A stretch of 64,000 bases of DNA from Leptothrix discophora (lineage in GTDB: Bacteria; Pseudomonadota; Gammaproteobacteria; Burkholderiales; Burkholderiaceae_C), in assembly GCF_030705305.1 (NCBI RefSeq), contig NZ_JAUZEE010000002.1:276374-340373 (forward strand). Direction: 5' to 3'. Within the stretch, counting starts at the first letter, position 1. Every line of letters starts with the position of its first letter. Of this stretch, positions 6,392-15,306 are shown one piece after another. The position numbers and the translations under genes were made by a program. The notes below the pieces were generated by a model, which made no database searches, had not been told where the DNA came from, and saw nothing but the letters and a program-made list of their open reading frames with translations.

Positions 6392-6472
6392 TTAGCCGCG
6401 TGCTGAATAGCTGATGTACTGCAGCGCGGCGGCGACGCTCTCGACGAGGTCGGCTTGACGGATGGTGGTCAT
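6392..6472 (-). pseudogene. fumA: 5' fragment of class I fumarate hydratase, truncated by the element
   Basis: Reading left from ATG 6472, the frame gives MTTIRQADLVESVAAALQYI and then SY before turning into element sequence (SARG) and TAA at 6394-6392. The start of betaproteobacterial class I (iron-sulfur) fumarate hydratase is MTxIRQADLIxSVAxALQYISYYHP, so about 22 codons are native. The intact enzyme, about 500 residues, interconverts fumarate and malate. The missing part should lie at the far left end of the element. The neighbouring yqhA gene on the same strand fits the usual Burkholderiales order. Recognition is from memory of the family, without a search. Confidence 0.85.
6403..6424. 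other. Right attachment junction (attR) of the element, approximate
   Basis: Native fumarate hydratase codons extend through the TAT codon at 6409-6407, where the family has TAC TAC CAC CCG; the sequence then diverges. The crossover core should lie within roughly 6407-6424 and be repeated at the left end of the element, outside this window. The exact core cannot be set from one junction. Confidence 0.6.
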
Positions 6473-6586
6473 GGCGGTCACGGGGGGGTGAGCAGGCAAG
6501 GCGGTCAGTTTAGCCAGCCGACCCCCGCCACAGCCTGACAGGTGTCACCCCGAACGCGCTGCGCGCGCGGTCGGGATCCGTCGTCG

Positions 6587-7186
6587 TCAGTGGTGACCGC
6601 CGTCCTTGGCCGGCACCGTCATGAGCTTGTCGGTGTAGGCGATCGCCAGCGCCGACAGCAGGAAGACCACGTGGATCGTGGTCTGCCACAGCAGCACCTT
6701 CTCGGTGTAGTTGTCGGCGTTGATGAAGGTCTTGAGCAGGTGGATCGAGCTGATGCCGATGATGGCGGTCGCCAGCTTGACCTTCAGGACCGAGGCATTG
6801 ACGTGGCTGAGCCACTCGGGCTGGTCGGGATGGTCCTCGAGCCGCAGCCGCGACACGAAGGTCTCGTAGCCGCCGACGATGACCATGATCAGCAGGTTGG
6901 AGATCATCACCACGTCGATCAGCGCGAGCACCACCAGCATGATGATGGTCTCGTTCAGGCCGCTGACCGGCACGTCGCTCTTGTAGCCGATGCTCTTGAC
7001 CAGCTGCTCCAGCGCGTGCTGGTTGCCGAAGGCCGCCTCGATCAGGTGGACCAGTTCGACCCAGAAGTGGAAGACGTAGACCGCCTGCGCCAGGATCAGC
7101 CCCAGGTAGAGCGGCAGCTGCAGCCAGCGGCTGGCGAAGATCAGGTTGGGCAGCGGGGCGAGCTTGACTTGTGCAGGGTCCTTCAT
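6587..7186 (-). CDS. yqhA: YqhA/UPF0114 family inner-membrane protein
   Basis: 199 residues from ATG 7186, chosen because AGAAGAG lies 4 nt upstream and the family starts near MKDP; an upstream ATG at 7228 is the alternative. The family hallmark [16 protein letters not shown] begins at about residue 15. Four membrane helices are visible (about 22-45, 78-105, 138-155 and 168-190). The biochemical function of UPF0114 is unknown. Fumarate hydratase follows on the same strand after 114 bp, and they may once have been co-transcribed. Confidence 0.9.
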   Translation of the reverse strand: MKDPAQVKLAPLPNLIFASRWLQLPLYLGLILAQAVYVFHFWVELVHLIEAAFGNQHALEQLVKSIGYKSDVPVSGLNETIIMLVVLALIDVVMISNLLIMVIVGGYETFVSRLRLEDHPDQPEWLSHVNASVLKVKLATAIIGISSIHLLKTFINADNYTEKVLLWQTTIHVVFLLSALAIAYTDKLMTVPAKDGGHH

Positions 7187-7352
7187 CGGGCTCTTCTGGG
7201 GTTCGGGATCGGGTTGGAGGGGCGCCACCGGGGTGGTGGCATCGGGAAAACCGGAGCGATTCTAGGGTTGGGCCATGTCAGGATGACGGCGGATTCGCGA
7301 GCCCCGGCCACTTGCCTGACGGCGGGTTGACAAGCCGCTGCACCGCAGAGTC

Positions 7353-7372
7353 AGGGGCTCGTAAGAGCCCCT
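7353..7372 (+). promoter_or_regulatory. Hairpin in the acs leader
   Basis: AGGGGCTC (7353-7360) and GAGCCCCT (7365-7372) form a perfect 8-bp stem with loop GTAA, followed by TT-C-T. It lies 64 bp before the acs start in the 250-bp gap between divergent yqhA and acs. It could be an attenuator, or a terminator of upstream transcription. A TTGACA sequence at 7327-7332 lies just ahead without a convincing -10 partner. Confidence 0.4.
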
Positions 7373-7436
7373 TTCTAAGGTGCGGCCCAATCACGTAGAC
7401 CCATCCAGACCCCACTGAACTGTCGGAGACAAGCAC

Positions 7437-9407
7437 ATGAGCGAAGCCGAGATCAAGCTGTACAACCCGAGCGCCGCGGTCCAGGCCGCTGCCCATGTGT
7501 CCGGCATGGCGGCCTACCAGGCCCTCTGCGACGAGGCCGAGCGCGACTACGAAGGCTACTGGGCCCGTCTGGCGCGTGAGCTGCTGTCCTGGAAGACGCC
7601 GTTCACCAAGGTCCTCAACAGCGACCACGCGCCGTTCTTCAAGTGGTTCGAGGACGGCACGCTCAACGCGTCCTACAACTGCCTGGACCGCAACGTCGAG
7701 CGCGGCCTGGGCGACAAGACCGCCATCATCTTCGAGGCCGACGGCGGCGAGGTCACCCGCGCGACCTACAGCGAACTGCTGGCCCGCACCAGCCAGATCG
7801 CCAACGGCCTGAAGGGCCTGGGCATCACCAAGGGCGACCGGGTCGTCATCTACATCTCGATGTCGATCGACGGCGTCGCGGCCATGCAGGCCTGCGCCCG
7901 CATCGGCGCGACCCACTCGGTCGTGTTCGGCGGCTTCTCGGCCCAGTCGCTGCGCGACCGCATCGAGGACACCGGCGCCAAGGCGGTCATCACCGCCGAC
8001 TTCCAGGTCCGTGGCGGCAAGCAGCTGGCGCTCAAGAGCATCGTCGACGAGGCGATCGCGCTGGGCGGCTGCGACTCGGTGGCCAACGTCGTCGTGGTCA
8101 AGCGCACCGGCGCGCCGATCAGCATGACCGCCGGCCGCGACATCTGGATGGACGACCTCGTCGCCGGCCAGTCGACCACCTGCGAGCCGACCTGGGTCGA
8201 GGCCGAGCACCCGCTGTTCCTGCTGTACACGTCCGGTTCGACCGGCAAGCCCAAGGGCGTGCAGCACAGCACCGGCGGCTACCTGCTGCATGCCGCGCTG
8301 ACCACCAAGTGGACCTTCGACCTGAAGGCCGACGACGTGTTCTGGTGCACCGCCGACATCGGCTGGGTCACCGGCCACACCTACATCACCTACGGCCCGC
8401 TGGCCCTGGGTGGCACCGAGATCGTGTTCGAGGGCGTGCCGACCTACCCGGACGCCGGCCGCTTCTGGAAGATGATCCAGGACCACAAGGTCTCGATCTT
8501 CTACACCGCGCCGACGGCGATCCGCTCGCTGATCAAGGCCGCCGAGGCCAACGACGCCGTGCACCCGAAGAGCTACGACCTGAGCAGCCTGCGCCTGCTG
8601 GGCTCGGTCGGCGAGCCGATCAACCCGGCCGCCTGGGAGTGGTACCACCAGCACATCGGCGGCGGCCGCTGCCCGATCGTCGACACCTTCTGGCAGACGG
8701 AGACCGGCGGCCACATGATCACCCCGCTGCCGGGCGCGACGCCGCTGGTGCCGGGCTCCTGCACGCTGCCCTTCCCCGGCATCCAGGCCACCGTGGTCGA
8801 CGAGACCGGCAAGGAAGTGCCGTGGGGCCAGGGCGGCATCCTGGTCGTCAAGAAGCCGTGGCCGTCGATGATCCGCAACATCTGGGGCGACCCGGAGCGC
8901 TTCAAGAAGTCCTACTACCCCGAGGACTTCAAGGGCCAGCTCTACCTGGCGGGCGACGGCGCGATCCGTGATGCCAAGACCGGCTACTTCACCATCACCG
9001 GCCGCATCGACGACGTGCTGAACGTCTCCGGTCACCGCATGGGCACGATGGAGATCGAGTCGGCGCTGGTCAGCTGCACCGAGCTGGTCGCCGAAGCCGC
9101 CGTGGTCGGCCGTCCGGACGACACGACCGGCGAGGCCATCTGCGCCTTCGTCGTGCTCAAGCGACCGCTGCCGGTCGGCGATGAGGCCAAGGCCATCGCC
9201 AAGCAGCTGCGCGACCACGTCGGCAAGGAAATCGGCCCGATCGCCAAGCCCAAGGACATCCGCTTCGGCGAGAACCTGCCCAAGACCCGCTCCGGCAAGA
9301 TCATGCGCCGCCTGCTGCGCTCGATCGCCAAGGGCGAGTCGATCACGCAGGACACGAGCACGCTGGAGAACCCGGCGATCCTCGGCCAGCTCGGCCAGAA
9401 CTACTGA
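7437..9407 (+). CDS. acs: Acetyl-coenzyme A synthetase (AMP-forming)
   Basis: 656 residues, typical length. The enzyme activates acetate to acetyl-CoA through acetyl-AMP in the cytoplasm. Visible motifs are the adenylate-forming signature [11 protein letters not shown] near residue 262, the WQTETGGH region near 419, [16 protein letters not shown] near 520, and the C-terminal [11 protein letters not shown] near 615, whose lysine is the usual site of regulatory acetylation. GGAGAC lies 6 nt before the ATG. A gene of its own, with a hairpin in the leader. Acs feeds the glyoxylate and TCA cycles, so it belongs with the adjacent fumarate hydratase locus by metabolism. Confidence 0.97.
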   Translation: MSEAEIKLYNPSAAVQAAAHVSGMAAYQALCDEAERDYEGYWARLARELLSWKTPFTKVLNSDHAPFFKWFEDGTLNASYNCLDRNVERGLGDKTAIIFEADGGEVTRATYSELLARTSQIANGLKGLGITKGDRVVIYISMSIDGVAAMQACARIGATHSVVFGGFSAQSLRDRIEDTGAKAVITADFQVRGGKQLALKSIVDEAIALGGCDSVANVVVVKRTGAPISMTAGRDIWMDDLVAGQSTTCEPTWVEAEHPLFLLYTSGSTGKPKGVQHSTGGYLLHAALTTKWTFDLKADDVFWCTADIGWVTGHTYITYGPLALGGTEIVFEGVPTYPDAGRFWKMIQDHKVSIFYTAPTAIRSLIKAAEANDAVHPKSYDLSSLRLLGSVGEPINPAAWEWYHQHIGGGRCPIVDTFWQTETGGHMITPLPGATPLVPGSCTLPFPGIQATVVDETGKEVPWGQGGILVVKKPWPSMIRNIWGDPERFKKSYYPEDFKGQLYLAGDGAIRDAKTGYFTITGRIDDVLNVSGHRMGTMEIESALVSCTELVAEAAVVGRPDDTTGEAICAFVVLKRPLPVGDEAKAIAKQLRDHVGKEIGPIAKPKDIRFGENLPKTRSGKIMRRLLRSIAKGESITQDTSTLENPAILGQLGQNY

Positions 9408-9453
9408 CGGCCCCACCCTGCGGGCACGCAGGGTTGCCCCCCGAGGGGGCTGC

Positions 9454-9483
9454 GCGGGCCGGCTTGGGGCGGCCCGGCGCTCG
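9454..9483. repeat. 30-bp dispersed palindromic repeat, copy 1
   Basis: This 30-bp stretch, starting GCGGGCCGGCTTGGGG, recurs without a mismatch at 27953-27982 in another intergenic region. It contains GGGCCG/CGGCCC arms and can fold as a small hairpin, as REP-type elements do. It lies 47 bp after acs. A shortened relative may occur near 22290-22310. Confidence 0.65.
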
Positions 9484-9512
9484 TCCCGCGAGCGCCACCG
9501 ACCCTGGCCCTG

Positions 9513-9533
9513 ACGCCCCGCCCTGCGGGGCGT
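9513..9533 (+). terminator. GC-rich hairpin after acs
   Basis: ACGCCCCGC (9513-9521) pairs with GCGGGGCGT (9525-9533), loop CCT. Only short T stretches follow, so it is a likely but imperfect intrinsic terminator for acs. Confidence 0.5.
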
Positions 9534-9656
9534 TCGCGTTTCTGGTGCATGGCTGGGAAGGGCCGGAAACGGCCGGGAAGGGCCGGTCCGCCTTCACCGC
9601 AGGGACACGTGCGCGACGGAGGATGGGATGGCCCTCAACCCACCCCGAAGGTCCCC

Positions 9657-10985
9657 ATGCGCACGTCGTCGAACCTGAAACTCGGATCCATCTCCCTCGC
9701 AGCCCTGCTGCTGGCAGGCGTGGCTCACGCCCAGACCCTGACCGGCTGGGCCCAGATGTCGGCGGCCACCTTCTCGGATGGCCCGACCTCCGGCCAGTTC
9801 ATCACGCCGAACGCCTTCGGCACCCACCTGCCGCCCTACGTCGGCAGGCAGCCCGTCCAGGGCTTCTCGGGCGTTCTCAAGGGCCCGCGCAAGAACACCT
9901 TCCACTTCCTGGTCGACAACGGCTTCGGTGCCCAGGGGAACTCCGCCGACAACGTGCTGCGTGCCTACGCGCTGGCGATCGACTGGCACACCGTCCAGGG
10001 CGGCAGCGGGACCGTCACGCCGGCCGACTGGCAGTCCGGCAGGCCGCGCGCCAGCTTCGATGCCGCGAGCCGGCTGCAGCTCAACGACGCGCGCCGCAAC
10101 CTGACGCTGCCGATCCAGGCCGACAGCACGCACTACTACGGCAATCCGGCGAATCCGCTGGTCGACCCGGCCATCCGCGACGGCCGCCTGCTGACCGGCG
10201 CCGACTTCGACATCGAGTCCTTCCGCCGTGACCACAAGGGCAACTTCTGGTTCGGCGACGAGTTCGGTCCCTACCTCGTCAAGACCGATGCGAAGGGCAC
10301 GGTCCTGCGCAGCGAGATCCCGATTCCGGGCGTCCAGGCGCCGCAGAACAAGGACGTCGTCGCCGGCAAGGCCGTCGCCAACCTGCCGGGTTCGGGCGGT
10401 TTCGAGGGCCTGGCCATCGACCGCAGCGGCCATCGCCTGTACACGCTGCTGGAACGCACCGTCACGGGCGATCCGGTCGGCACGCTGCGCATCGACGAGT
10501 TCGACGTCGACACCGAGTCGTACACCGGACGCCGCTTCGTCTACCCGCTCGATGCCAAGGGCAGCAACATCGGCGACATGGTGGCCTTCGACGACCAGCG
10601 CTTCGTCGTGCTCGAGCGCAACAACGGCACGGCCACCACGCCGAACCTGGCGCCGTTCAAGAAGGTCTACCTGATCGATCTCGAGGACGTCTCCGCCGGG
10701 GGTGTCGTGCGCAAGACCGAGCTGGTCGACCTGATGAACCTGGCCGATCCGCACGACCTGGACGGTGACGGCAGCACCGTCTTCACCTTCCCCTACGTCA
10801 CGATCGAGAACGTGCTGGTGCTGGACCCGCGCACGCTGCTGGTCGTCAACGACAACAACTTCCCGTTCGGTGGTGGGCGCGCCGCTGCCTCGGACAAGAC
10901 CGAGTTCCTGCGCATCCGCCTGCCGGTGTCGCTGGTGCCCGCCGCACGCGACGCCGATCGCGACGCCGATCGCGACGACGAGTGA
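9657..10985 (+). CDS. Secreted phytase-like esterase-domain protein
   Basis: 442 residues. ATG 9657 is chosen because a signal peptide follows (basic start, then ISLAALLLAGVAHA ending near residue 25) and GAAGG precedes it; the longer frame adds an unlikely leader. The body matches the esterase-like activity of phytase domain (PF13449): GNFWFGDEFGPYL near residue 205 and GGFEGLAID near 245, which in this family mark a beta-propeller with metal-binding acidic residues. A phosphatase or esterase role outside the cytoplasm is likely; the substrate is unknown. The C-terminus ends in a repetitive D-A-D-R tail. Confidence 0.8.
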   Translation: MRTSSNLKLGSISLAALLLAGVAHAQTLTGWAQMSAATFSDGPTSGQFITPNAFGTHLPPYVGRQPVQGFSGVLKGPRKNTFHFLVDNGFGAQGNSADNVLRAYALAIDWHTVQGGSGTVTPADWQSGRPRASFDAASRLQLNDARRNLTLPIQADSTHYYGNPANPLVDPAIRDGRLLTGADFDIESFRRDHKGNFWFGDEFGPYLVKTDAKGTVLRSEIPIPGVQAPQNKDVVAGKAVANLPGSGGFEGLAIDRSGHRLYTLLERTVTGDPVGTLRIDEFDVDTESYTGRRFVYPLDAKGSNIGDMVAFDDQRFVVLERNNGTATTPNLAPFKKVYLIDLEDVSAGGVVRKTELVDLMNLADPHDLDGDGSTVFTFPYVTIENVLVLDPRTLLVVNDNNFPFGGGRAAASDKTEFLRIRLPVSLVPAARDADRDADRDDE

Positions 10986-11027
10986 GTCCGGCGCGACGGG
11001 CGCAGGCCGGGAGGCCGGTGCCCGTCG

Positions 11028-11762
11028 TCAGCCGCGCTTCAATTCCGCGAACGGTCCGAACAGCCAGGACCGCATGCCGATGACCAGCGTGTAGGGCCGC
11101 TTGTGCGCCTCGGGCAGGCGCTGGTCGGCCAGGTGCTGGTGGGCGAAGTCCTGGGCGACGCGGCTCAGGCGTTCGTGGAAGGCGTCGGCCTGGGCGTGGC
11201 CGATCTCGCCGTGGACCAGGGTGAGCAGCTCGCCCTCGGCATCGAAGCCGCCGGCGTAGTAGTCGGGCACGACGGTGCGGCGGAAGTAGTCCATCACCGG
11301 CCCCATCGGCCGCCAGCGGAAGGTCTTGGCCAGGCGCAGCCGGTAGCGGTTCAGCGGCTTGAGCTCGATCACGCCCAGCCGGTCGAGTTGCACGAAGTAG
11401 CGCACCAGCTCGGCCTCGTCGTAGCGGTAGCTCGCCAGCACCTGCTCGAAGGTCCACTGGCTCAGGCAGCAGATCGCCGCCAGCAGCAGCTTGCGGTCGG
11501 CCACCACCGCGCGCTCCTGTTCCAGCGTCAGCTCGTGACGGGCCGGCTGCTGTTCGGCCACCCGCTGCGCGAGTTCGGCGAAGTCGGTGCGCAGCACCTG
11601 GCAGATCGCGTCGATGCGGCTCAGCGGCATGTCGCCCTGCGACAGCATGCGCTTGACGCTGGACTCGGCCATGCCCAGCGCCACGGCCAGCTGCGCATAG
11701 GTGATGCCGGCGGTCTTCAGCTCGCGCTTGATGACCTGGATCAGGTCGGCGGTGGTCGACAT
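11028..11762 (-). CDS. XRE-family transcriptional regulator with a large C-terminal domain
   Basis: 244 residues from ATG 11762; AGGAG lies 9 nt before it. Residues 1-60 form a lambda-repressor-type helix-turn-helix (TYAQLAVALGMAESSVKRML). The remaining 180 residues contain several aromatic-rich helices and no known sensor domain that I recognise. It is divergent from the 154-residue secreted protein and DUF2145 gene, with a perfect palindrome between them at 11789-11817, so autoregulation and control of that pair is likely. What it senses is not visible. Confidence 0.85.
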   Translation of the reverse strand: MSTTADLIQVIKRELKTAGITYAQLAVALGMAESSVKRMLSQGDMPLSRIDAICQVLRTDFAELAQRVAEQQPARHELTLEQERAVVADRKLLLAAICCLSQWTFEQVLASYRYDEAELVRYFVQLDRLGVIELKPLNRYRLRLAKTFRWRPMGPVMDYFRRTVVPDYYAGGFDAEGELLTLVHGEIGHAQADAFHERLSRVAQDFAHQHLADQRLPEAHKRPYTLVIGMRSWLFGPFAELKRG

Positions 11763-11788
11763 CGGGCGGGTCTCCTGAGGATGTGTGG

Positions 11789-11817
11789 CCATCGGTATTG
11801 CGATTCGATACCGATGG
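11789..11817. promoter_or_regulatory. Perfect inverted repeat in the divergent promoter, probable operator
   Basis: CCATCGGTAT (11789-11798) is mirrored exactly by ATACCGATGG (11808-11817) with a 9-nt spacer. It sits 27 bp before the XRE regulator and 95 bp before the gene at 11912. It is likely bound by that regulator; not shown. Confidence 0.6.
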
Positions 11818-11911
11818 TGCGTGTTGATGATATGTCGTGCCTTCTCGTTGCACCTTCGGGTCGACCCCCGCACGATGCGTTCCTCGTCAACCCCAGCCTC
11901 CCGGAGACCCC

Positions 11912-12376
11912 ATGAAGCCCCTTGCCCTGACCCTGCTGCCGCGCCGCCTGCTGCCACGCCGCCTGCTGGCCGTCGCGCTGATCTCGACCCTGGCCTGGAC
12001 CGCCCCGGCCCGGGCCCAGCGCGATGCGGTCGTCGACGCCAGCGCGGCATCCTCGGCCGCGCTGAGCCTGCCGGTGGCCGCCGTCGCGTCGACCGGTTTC
12101 GTCGTGCTGGGCGGTGCGGCGGTGCTGACCGTCGTGGCCGTGCAGGCCTCCGCCACCGGCACCGTCTGGGTGCTGGAGCGCGCCTCCGACGGTGCCCGCG
12201 TGGTGCTGCGGTTCTCCGGCAGGCTGGCGCGCGGTGCGGCGGTCGGCGCGGGCACGGCACTGAGCGTCACGACCGTCGCCGCCGGCACGCTGCTGTCGGC
12301 CTCCGGCGAGCTGCTGTGCTTCGTGCCGCGCCCCGAGGCGAGCGCCCTGATGCACGACCAGCGCCTGACCTTCTGA
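11912..12376 (+). CDS. Secreted or membrane-associated hypothetical protein, partner of DUF2145
   Basis: 154 residues from ATG 11912, with GGAG 5 nt upstream. A signal peptide ends near TAPARAQ (about residue 30). The rest is Ala/Val-rich with two hydrophobic segments (about 55-80 and 110-140), so it is probably anchored in the membrane or envelope. No family is recognised. The next gene, DUF2145, follows after 10 bp, so the two form an operon under the same divergent promoter. Confidence 0.65.
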   Translation: MKPLALTLLPRRLLPRRLLAVALISTLAWTAPARAQRDAVVDASAASSAALSLPVAAVASTGFVVLGGAAVLTVVAVQASATGTVWVLERASDGARVVLRFSGRLARGAAVGAGTALSVTTVAAGTLLSASGELLCFVPRPEASALMHDQRLTF

Positions 12377-12386
12377 GGAGCCGGCC

Positions 12387-13202
12387 ATGAACCGATCGAT
12401 CCGTCGTTTCCCGGCCGTGGCCGCGCTGGCAGCCCGGGTGGCCCTGGTGGCCCTGGCCGCAGCGAGCCCCACCGCCCAGGCCGGCCAGAACTGCGAGGCC
12501 CGGCCGCTGCGCACCGAGTCGGCCGCCCAGGCGCTGGAACTGGCCAGCCGCGTGGGCGATGCCCTCGACGCCACCGGCGCGCGGGTCGTGCTGCTGGCGC
12601 GGGCCGGTCGCAACCTCGATGAGTGGGGCCTGCGCTGGTCGCACCTGGGCCTGGCCTACCGCGACGACGCGGCCGGCGGCTGGCAGGTGGTCCACAAGCT
12701 CAATGCCTGCGGCACGGCGACCGGCGACCTGTTCCGGCAGGGCCTGGGGCCCTTCTTCCTCGACGACGTCTACCGCCACGAGGCCGGCGTGCTGGTGCCC
12801 ACGCCCGCGCTGCAGGCCGCGCTGCTGCCCCTGCTGCGCGACGACAGCCGCGTCACGCAGTTGCAGCACCGTGCCTACAACATGGTGGCCCACCCCTGGT
12901 CGACCCGCTACCAGCAGAGCAACCAGTGGGTGCTGGAGACGCTGGCCCTGGCCGCCGAGCCGGCCATCGCCGACCGCTCGGGCGCGCAGGCCTGGCTGCG
13001 CTTCAAGGGCTACCGGCCGACCGTCCTGCGCATCGGCCCGGTGCAGCGGCTGGGCGCGCGCGTGGGCACGGCCCACATCGCCTTCGACGACCACCCGGAC
13101 GCCGACCGCTACAGCGACCGCATCGCCACCGTGACGGTCGAATCGGTGTTCGCCTTCCTCGCCGGCAGCGGCCTCGGCACGCCCCCGCAGGTGCTGCGAT
13201 GA
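12387..13202 (+). CDS. DUF2145 family secreted protein
   Basis: 271 residues with a signal peptide ending near PTAQAG (about residue 31). Signatures of DUF2145 are readable: HLGLAYRD near 86, WQVVHKLNACG near 102, FFLDDVYRHEAG near 123, YNMVAHPWSTRYQQSNQWVL near 165. The combination of Asn, Cys and His with the PWS-x-x-Y-Q-x-S-N-QW block resembles a cysteine-peptidase or transglutaminase-like fold, but its activity is not established. It is cotranscribed with the preceding envelope protein. Confidence 0.85.
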   Translation: MNRSIRRFPAVAALAARVALVALAAASPTAQAGQNCEARPLRTESAAQALELASRVGDALDATGARVVLLARAGRNLDEWGLRWSHLGLAYRDDAAGGWQVVHKLNACGTATGDLFRQGLGPFFLDDVYRHEAGVLVPTPALQAALLPLLRDDSRVTQLQHRAYNMVAHPWSTRYQQSNQWVLETLALAAEPAIADRSGAQAWLRFKGYRPTVLRIGPVQRLGARVGTAHIAFDDHPDADRYSDRIATVTVESVFAFLAGSGLGTPPQVLR

Positions 13203-13285
13203 ACACCGCCGCAGGACCGTCCGCCGGCGGGCCTTGCACCACAATCGTCGGCGTTGATCCCGCCGGTCCCACCCGTGAGCAGCCC

Positions 13286-15241
13286 ATGACCCATGCCTCT
13301 CCGTCGAACGAGTCCAGCCAGTTCGACCTGCTGCGCCAGCGCCGCTTCGCGCCCTTCTTCTGGACCCAGTTCCTCGGCGCGGCCAACGACAACTTGTTCA
13401 AGTTCGCCTTCACCGTGCTGGTGACCTACCAGCTGCAGGTCGCCTGGCTGCCGCCGGCGCTGGCCGGGCTGGTGATCGGCGCGCTGTTCATCCTGCCCTT
13501 CGTGCTGCTGTCGGCCACCAGCGGCCAGCTGGCCGACAAGTTCGACAAGGCGCGCGTGATGCGGGCGGTCAAGAACCTCGAGATCGCCATCATGGCGGTC
13601 GCCGCCTGGGGCTTCCTGCTCGACGATGCCGGCCTCAAGGTGGTCGTGCTGCTGGGTTGCGTCTTCCTCATGGGGCTGCACTCGACGCTGTTCGGCCCGG
13701 TCAAGTTCGCCTACCTGCCGCAGCACCTGGGCGAGCAGGAACTGACCGGCGGCAACGGCATGGTGGAGATGGGCACCTTCGTCGCCATCCTGCTGGGCAA
13801 CGTCGCCGGCGGGCTGCTGATCGGCCTGCCGGAGATCGGCGCAAAGGCCGTGGCCGTCGCCTGCCTGGCCGTCGCCGTCGCCGGCCGCCTGGTGGTGCAG
13901 CGCGTGCCCGACACGCCCGCAACCGACCCGGACCTGCACATCAACCACAACCCGTTCACCGAGACCTGGGCCAACCTGAAGCTGGCGCATGCCAACCTCG
14001 TGGTGTTCCGTTCGCTGCTGGGCATCTCGTGGATGTGGTTCTTCGGCGCGGTCTTCCTGAGCCAGTTCCCGTCCTTCGCCAAGGAGGTCCTGCACGGCGA
14101 CGAGCGCGTGGCCTCGCTGCTGCTGGTGGTGTTCTCGATCGGCATCGGCGCGGGCTCGCTGCTGTGCGAGGTGCTGTCGCGCCGCCATGTCGAGATCGGC
14201 CTGGTGCCGCTGGGTGCGATCGGCATGAGCGTGTTCTCGATCGACCTGTACGTCGCCAGCCGCGGCCTGCCGGCGCCGGCCGGTGGCGTCGCCCACACGC
14301 TGGGCAGCTTCCTGGCCCAGCCGGCGCACTGGCGCGTGATGCTGGACCTGGCGCTGCTGGCGCTGTCGGCCGGCCTCTACAGCGTGCCGATGTACGCGCT
14401 GATCCAGCTGCGCTCGCCGGCCAGCCACCGGGCCCGCATCATCGCGGCCAACAACATCCTCAACGCGCTGTTCATGATCGCCAGCTCGCTGCTGGCGGGG
14501 TTGCTGCTGGCCTCGGGCGCCAGCATCCCGCAGGTCTTCCTGGCGACCGGCCTGGCCAACGTGCTGGTGGCCGGCTACATCTTCCTGCTGGTGCCGGAAT
14601 ACCTGCTGCGCTTCGTCGCCTTCGTGCTGACCCACGTCGTGTATCGCGTGCGGCTGCGCGGCCAGGCGCACCTGCCGGTGCAGGGCGCGGCCATCGTCGC
14701 GGCCAACCACGTCAGCTACGTCGACGCGGTGCTGCTCATGGCGATCAGCCCGCGGCCGATCCGCTTCCTGATGGACCACCGCATCTTCGCGGTGCCGGTG
14801 CTGGGCTGGCTGTTCCGGCTCGCCAAGGCCATCCCGGTGGCGCCGCAGAAGGAAGACCCGGTGGCCTACGAGCGCGCCTTCGAGCAGGCCCGCGCGGTGC
14901 TGGCCGGCGGCGACCTGCTGGGCATCTTCCCGGAGGGCGGCATCACCCGCGACGGCCAGTTGCAGCCCTTCAAGGGCGGCATCATGAAGATCGTCGCCAG
15001 CCACCCGGCGCCGGTCGTGCCGGTGGCCCTGCGCAAGCTCTGGGGCTCGACCTTCTCGCGCATCGAGGGCGGCCAGGCGATGGTGCGGCCGTTCCGGCGC
15101 GGCGTCTTCAGCCGCATCGAGGTGCTGGTGAGTGCGCCGATCGGGCCCGCGCAGCTCAGTCCGGAGGGCCTGCAGCAGGTCATCCAGCACAGCCTGGATG
15201 TGCCTTTGCCACGACGCCGCGCGCAGACCGGCATGGCATGA
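13286..15241 (+). CDS. LplT-type MFS transporter fused to 1-acylglycerol-3-phosphate acyltransferase (PlsC)
   Basis: 651 residues. Residues 1-430 form a 12-helix major-facilitator domain opening with FFWTQFLGAANDNLFKFAF, the signature of lysophospholipid transporter LplT. Residues 440-650 are a PlsC domain with NHVSYVD near 474 (the H-x4-D catalytic pair), RFLMD, and FPEGGITRDG near 548. In E. coli LplT and the acyltransferase/synthetase Aas act together to import and re-acylate lysophospholipids; here one polypeptide has transporter and acyltransferase but no acyl-ACP synthetase domain. Inner membrane. The ribosome binding site is weak. Confidence 0.9.
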   Translation: MTHASPSNESSQFDLLRQRRFAPFFWTQFLGAANDNLFKFAFTVLVTYQLQVAWLPPALAGLVIGALFILPFVLLSATSGQLADKFDKARVMRAVKNLEIAIMAVAAWGFLLDDAGLKVVVLLGCVFLMGLHSTLFGPVKFAYLPQHLGEQELTGGNGMVEMGTFVAILLGNVAGGLLIGLPEIGAKAVAVACLAVAVAGRLVVQRVPDTPATDPDLHINHNPFTETWANLKLAHANLVVFRSLLGISWMWFFGAVFLSQFPSFAKEVLHGDERVASLLLVVFSIGIGAGSLLCEVLSRRHVEIGLVPLGAIGMSVFSIDLYVASRGLPAPAGGVAHTLGSFLAQPAHWRVMLDLALLALSAGLYSVPMYALIQLRSPASHRARIIAANNILNALFMIASSLLAGLLLASGASIPQVFLATGLANVLVAGYIFLLVPEYLLRFVAFVLTHVVYRVRLRGQAHLPVQGAAIVAANHVSYVDAVLLMAISPRPIRFLMDHRIFAVPVLGWLFRLAKAIPVAPQKEDPVAYERAFEQARAVLAGGDLLGIFPEGGITRDGQLQPFKGGIMKIVASHPAPVVPVALRKLWGSTFSRIEGGQAMVRPFRRGVFSRIEVLVSAPIGPAQLSPEGLQQVIQHSLDVPLPRRRAQTGMA

Positions 15242-15306
15242 TCCGCGCCCCGCGTCGGGACCCAAGCGTCCGGTGCGGATCTTCCAACCCCACACCGCCT
15301 TGCACC

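Larger units (their letters stand above)
1..6410. mobile_element. Right end of an integrated element (prophage or genomic-island type) inserted in the fumarate hydratase gene
   Basis: The segment is visibly richer in A+T than the chromosome to its right, and its genes are typical of a mobile element: a tyrosine recombinase at 3500-4546, an HNH endonuclease, a small HTH protein and several unrecognised small proteins. The right boundary is placed at about 6407-6410, where the 5' end of a class I fumarate hydratase gene stops matching its expected sequence. The left end lies outside the window. No capsid, terminase, portal, conjugation or transposase gene is visible, so its class (prophage remnant, satellite or integrative element) cannot be decided here. 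Confidence 0.85.

Noticed and set aside
7327-7332. TTGACA as the -35 box of the acs promoter
   Set aside because: No acceptable -10 hexamer occurs at 16-18 bp, so a promoter cannot be supported.
7278-9416. A 712-residue open frame on the minus strand, opposite acs
   Set aside because: It is the antisense shadow of the high-G+C acs gene: composition is Ala/Gly/Arg/Asp-rich with no recognisable domain, and acs is unquestionable.
13109-15295. A 728-residue minus-strand open frame opposite the LplT-PlsC gene
   Set aside because: Low-complexity His/Gln/Arg/Asp-rich translation typical of antisense frames in G+C-rich DNA; the plus-strand protein has clear motifs.
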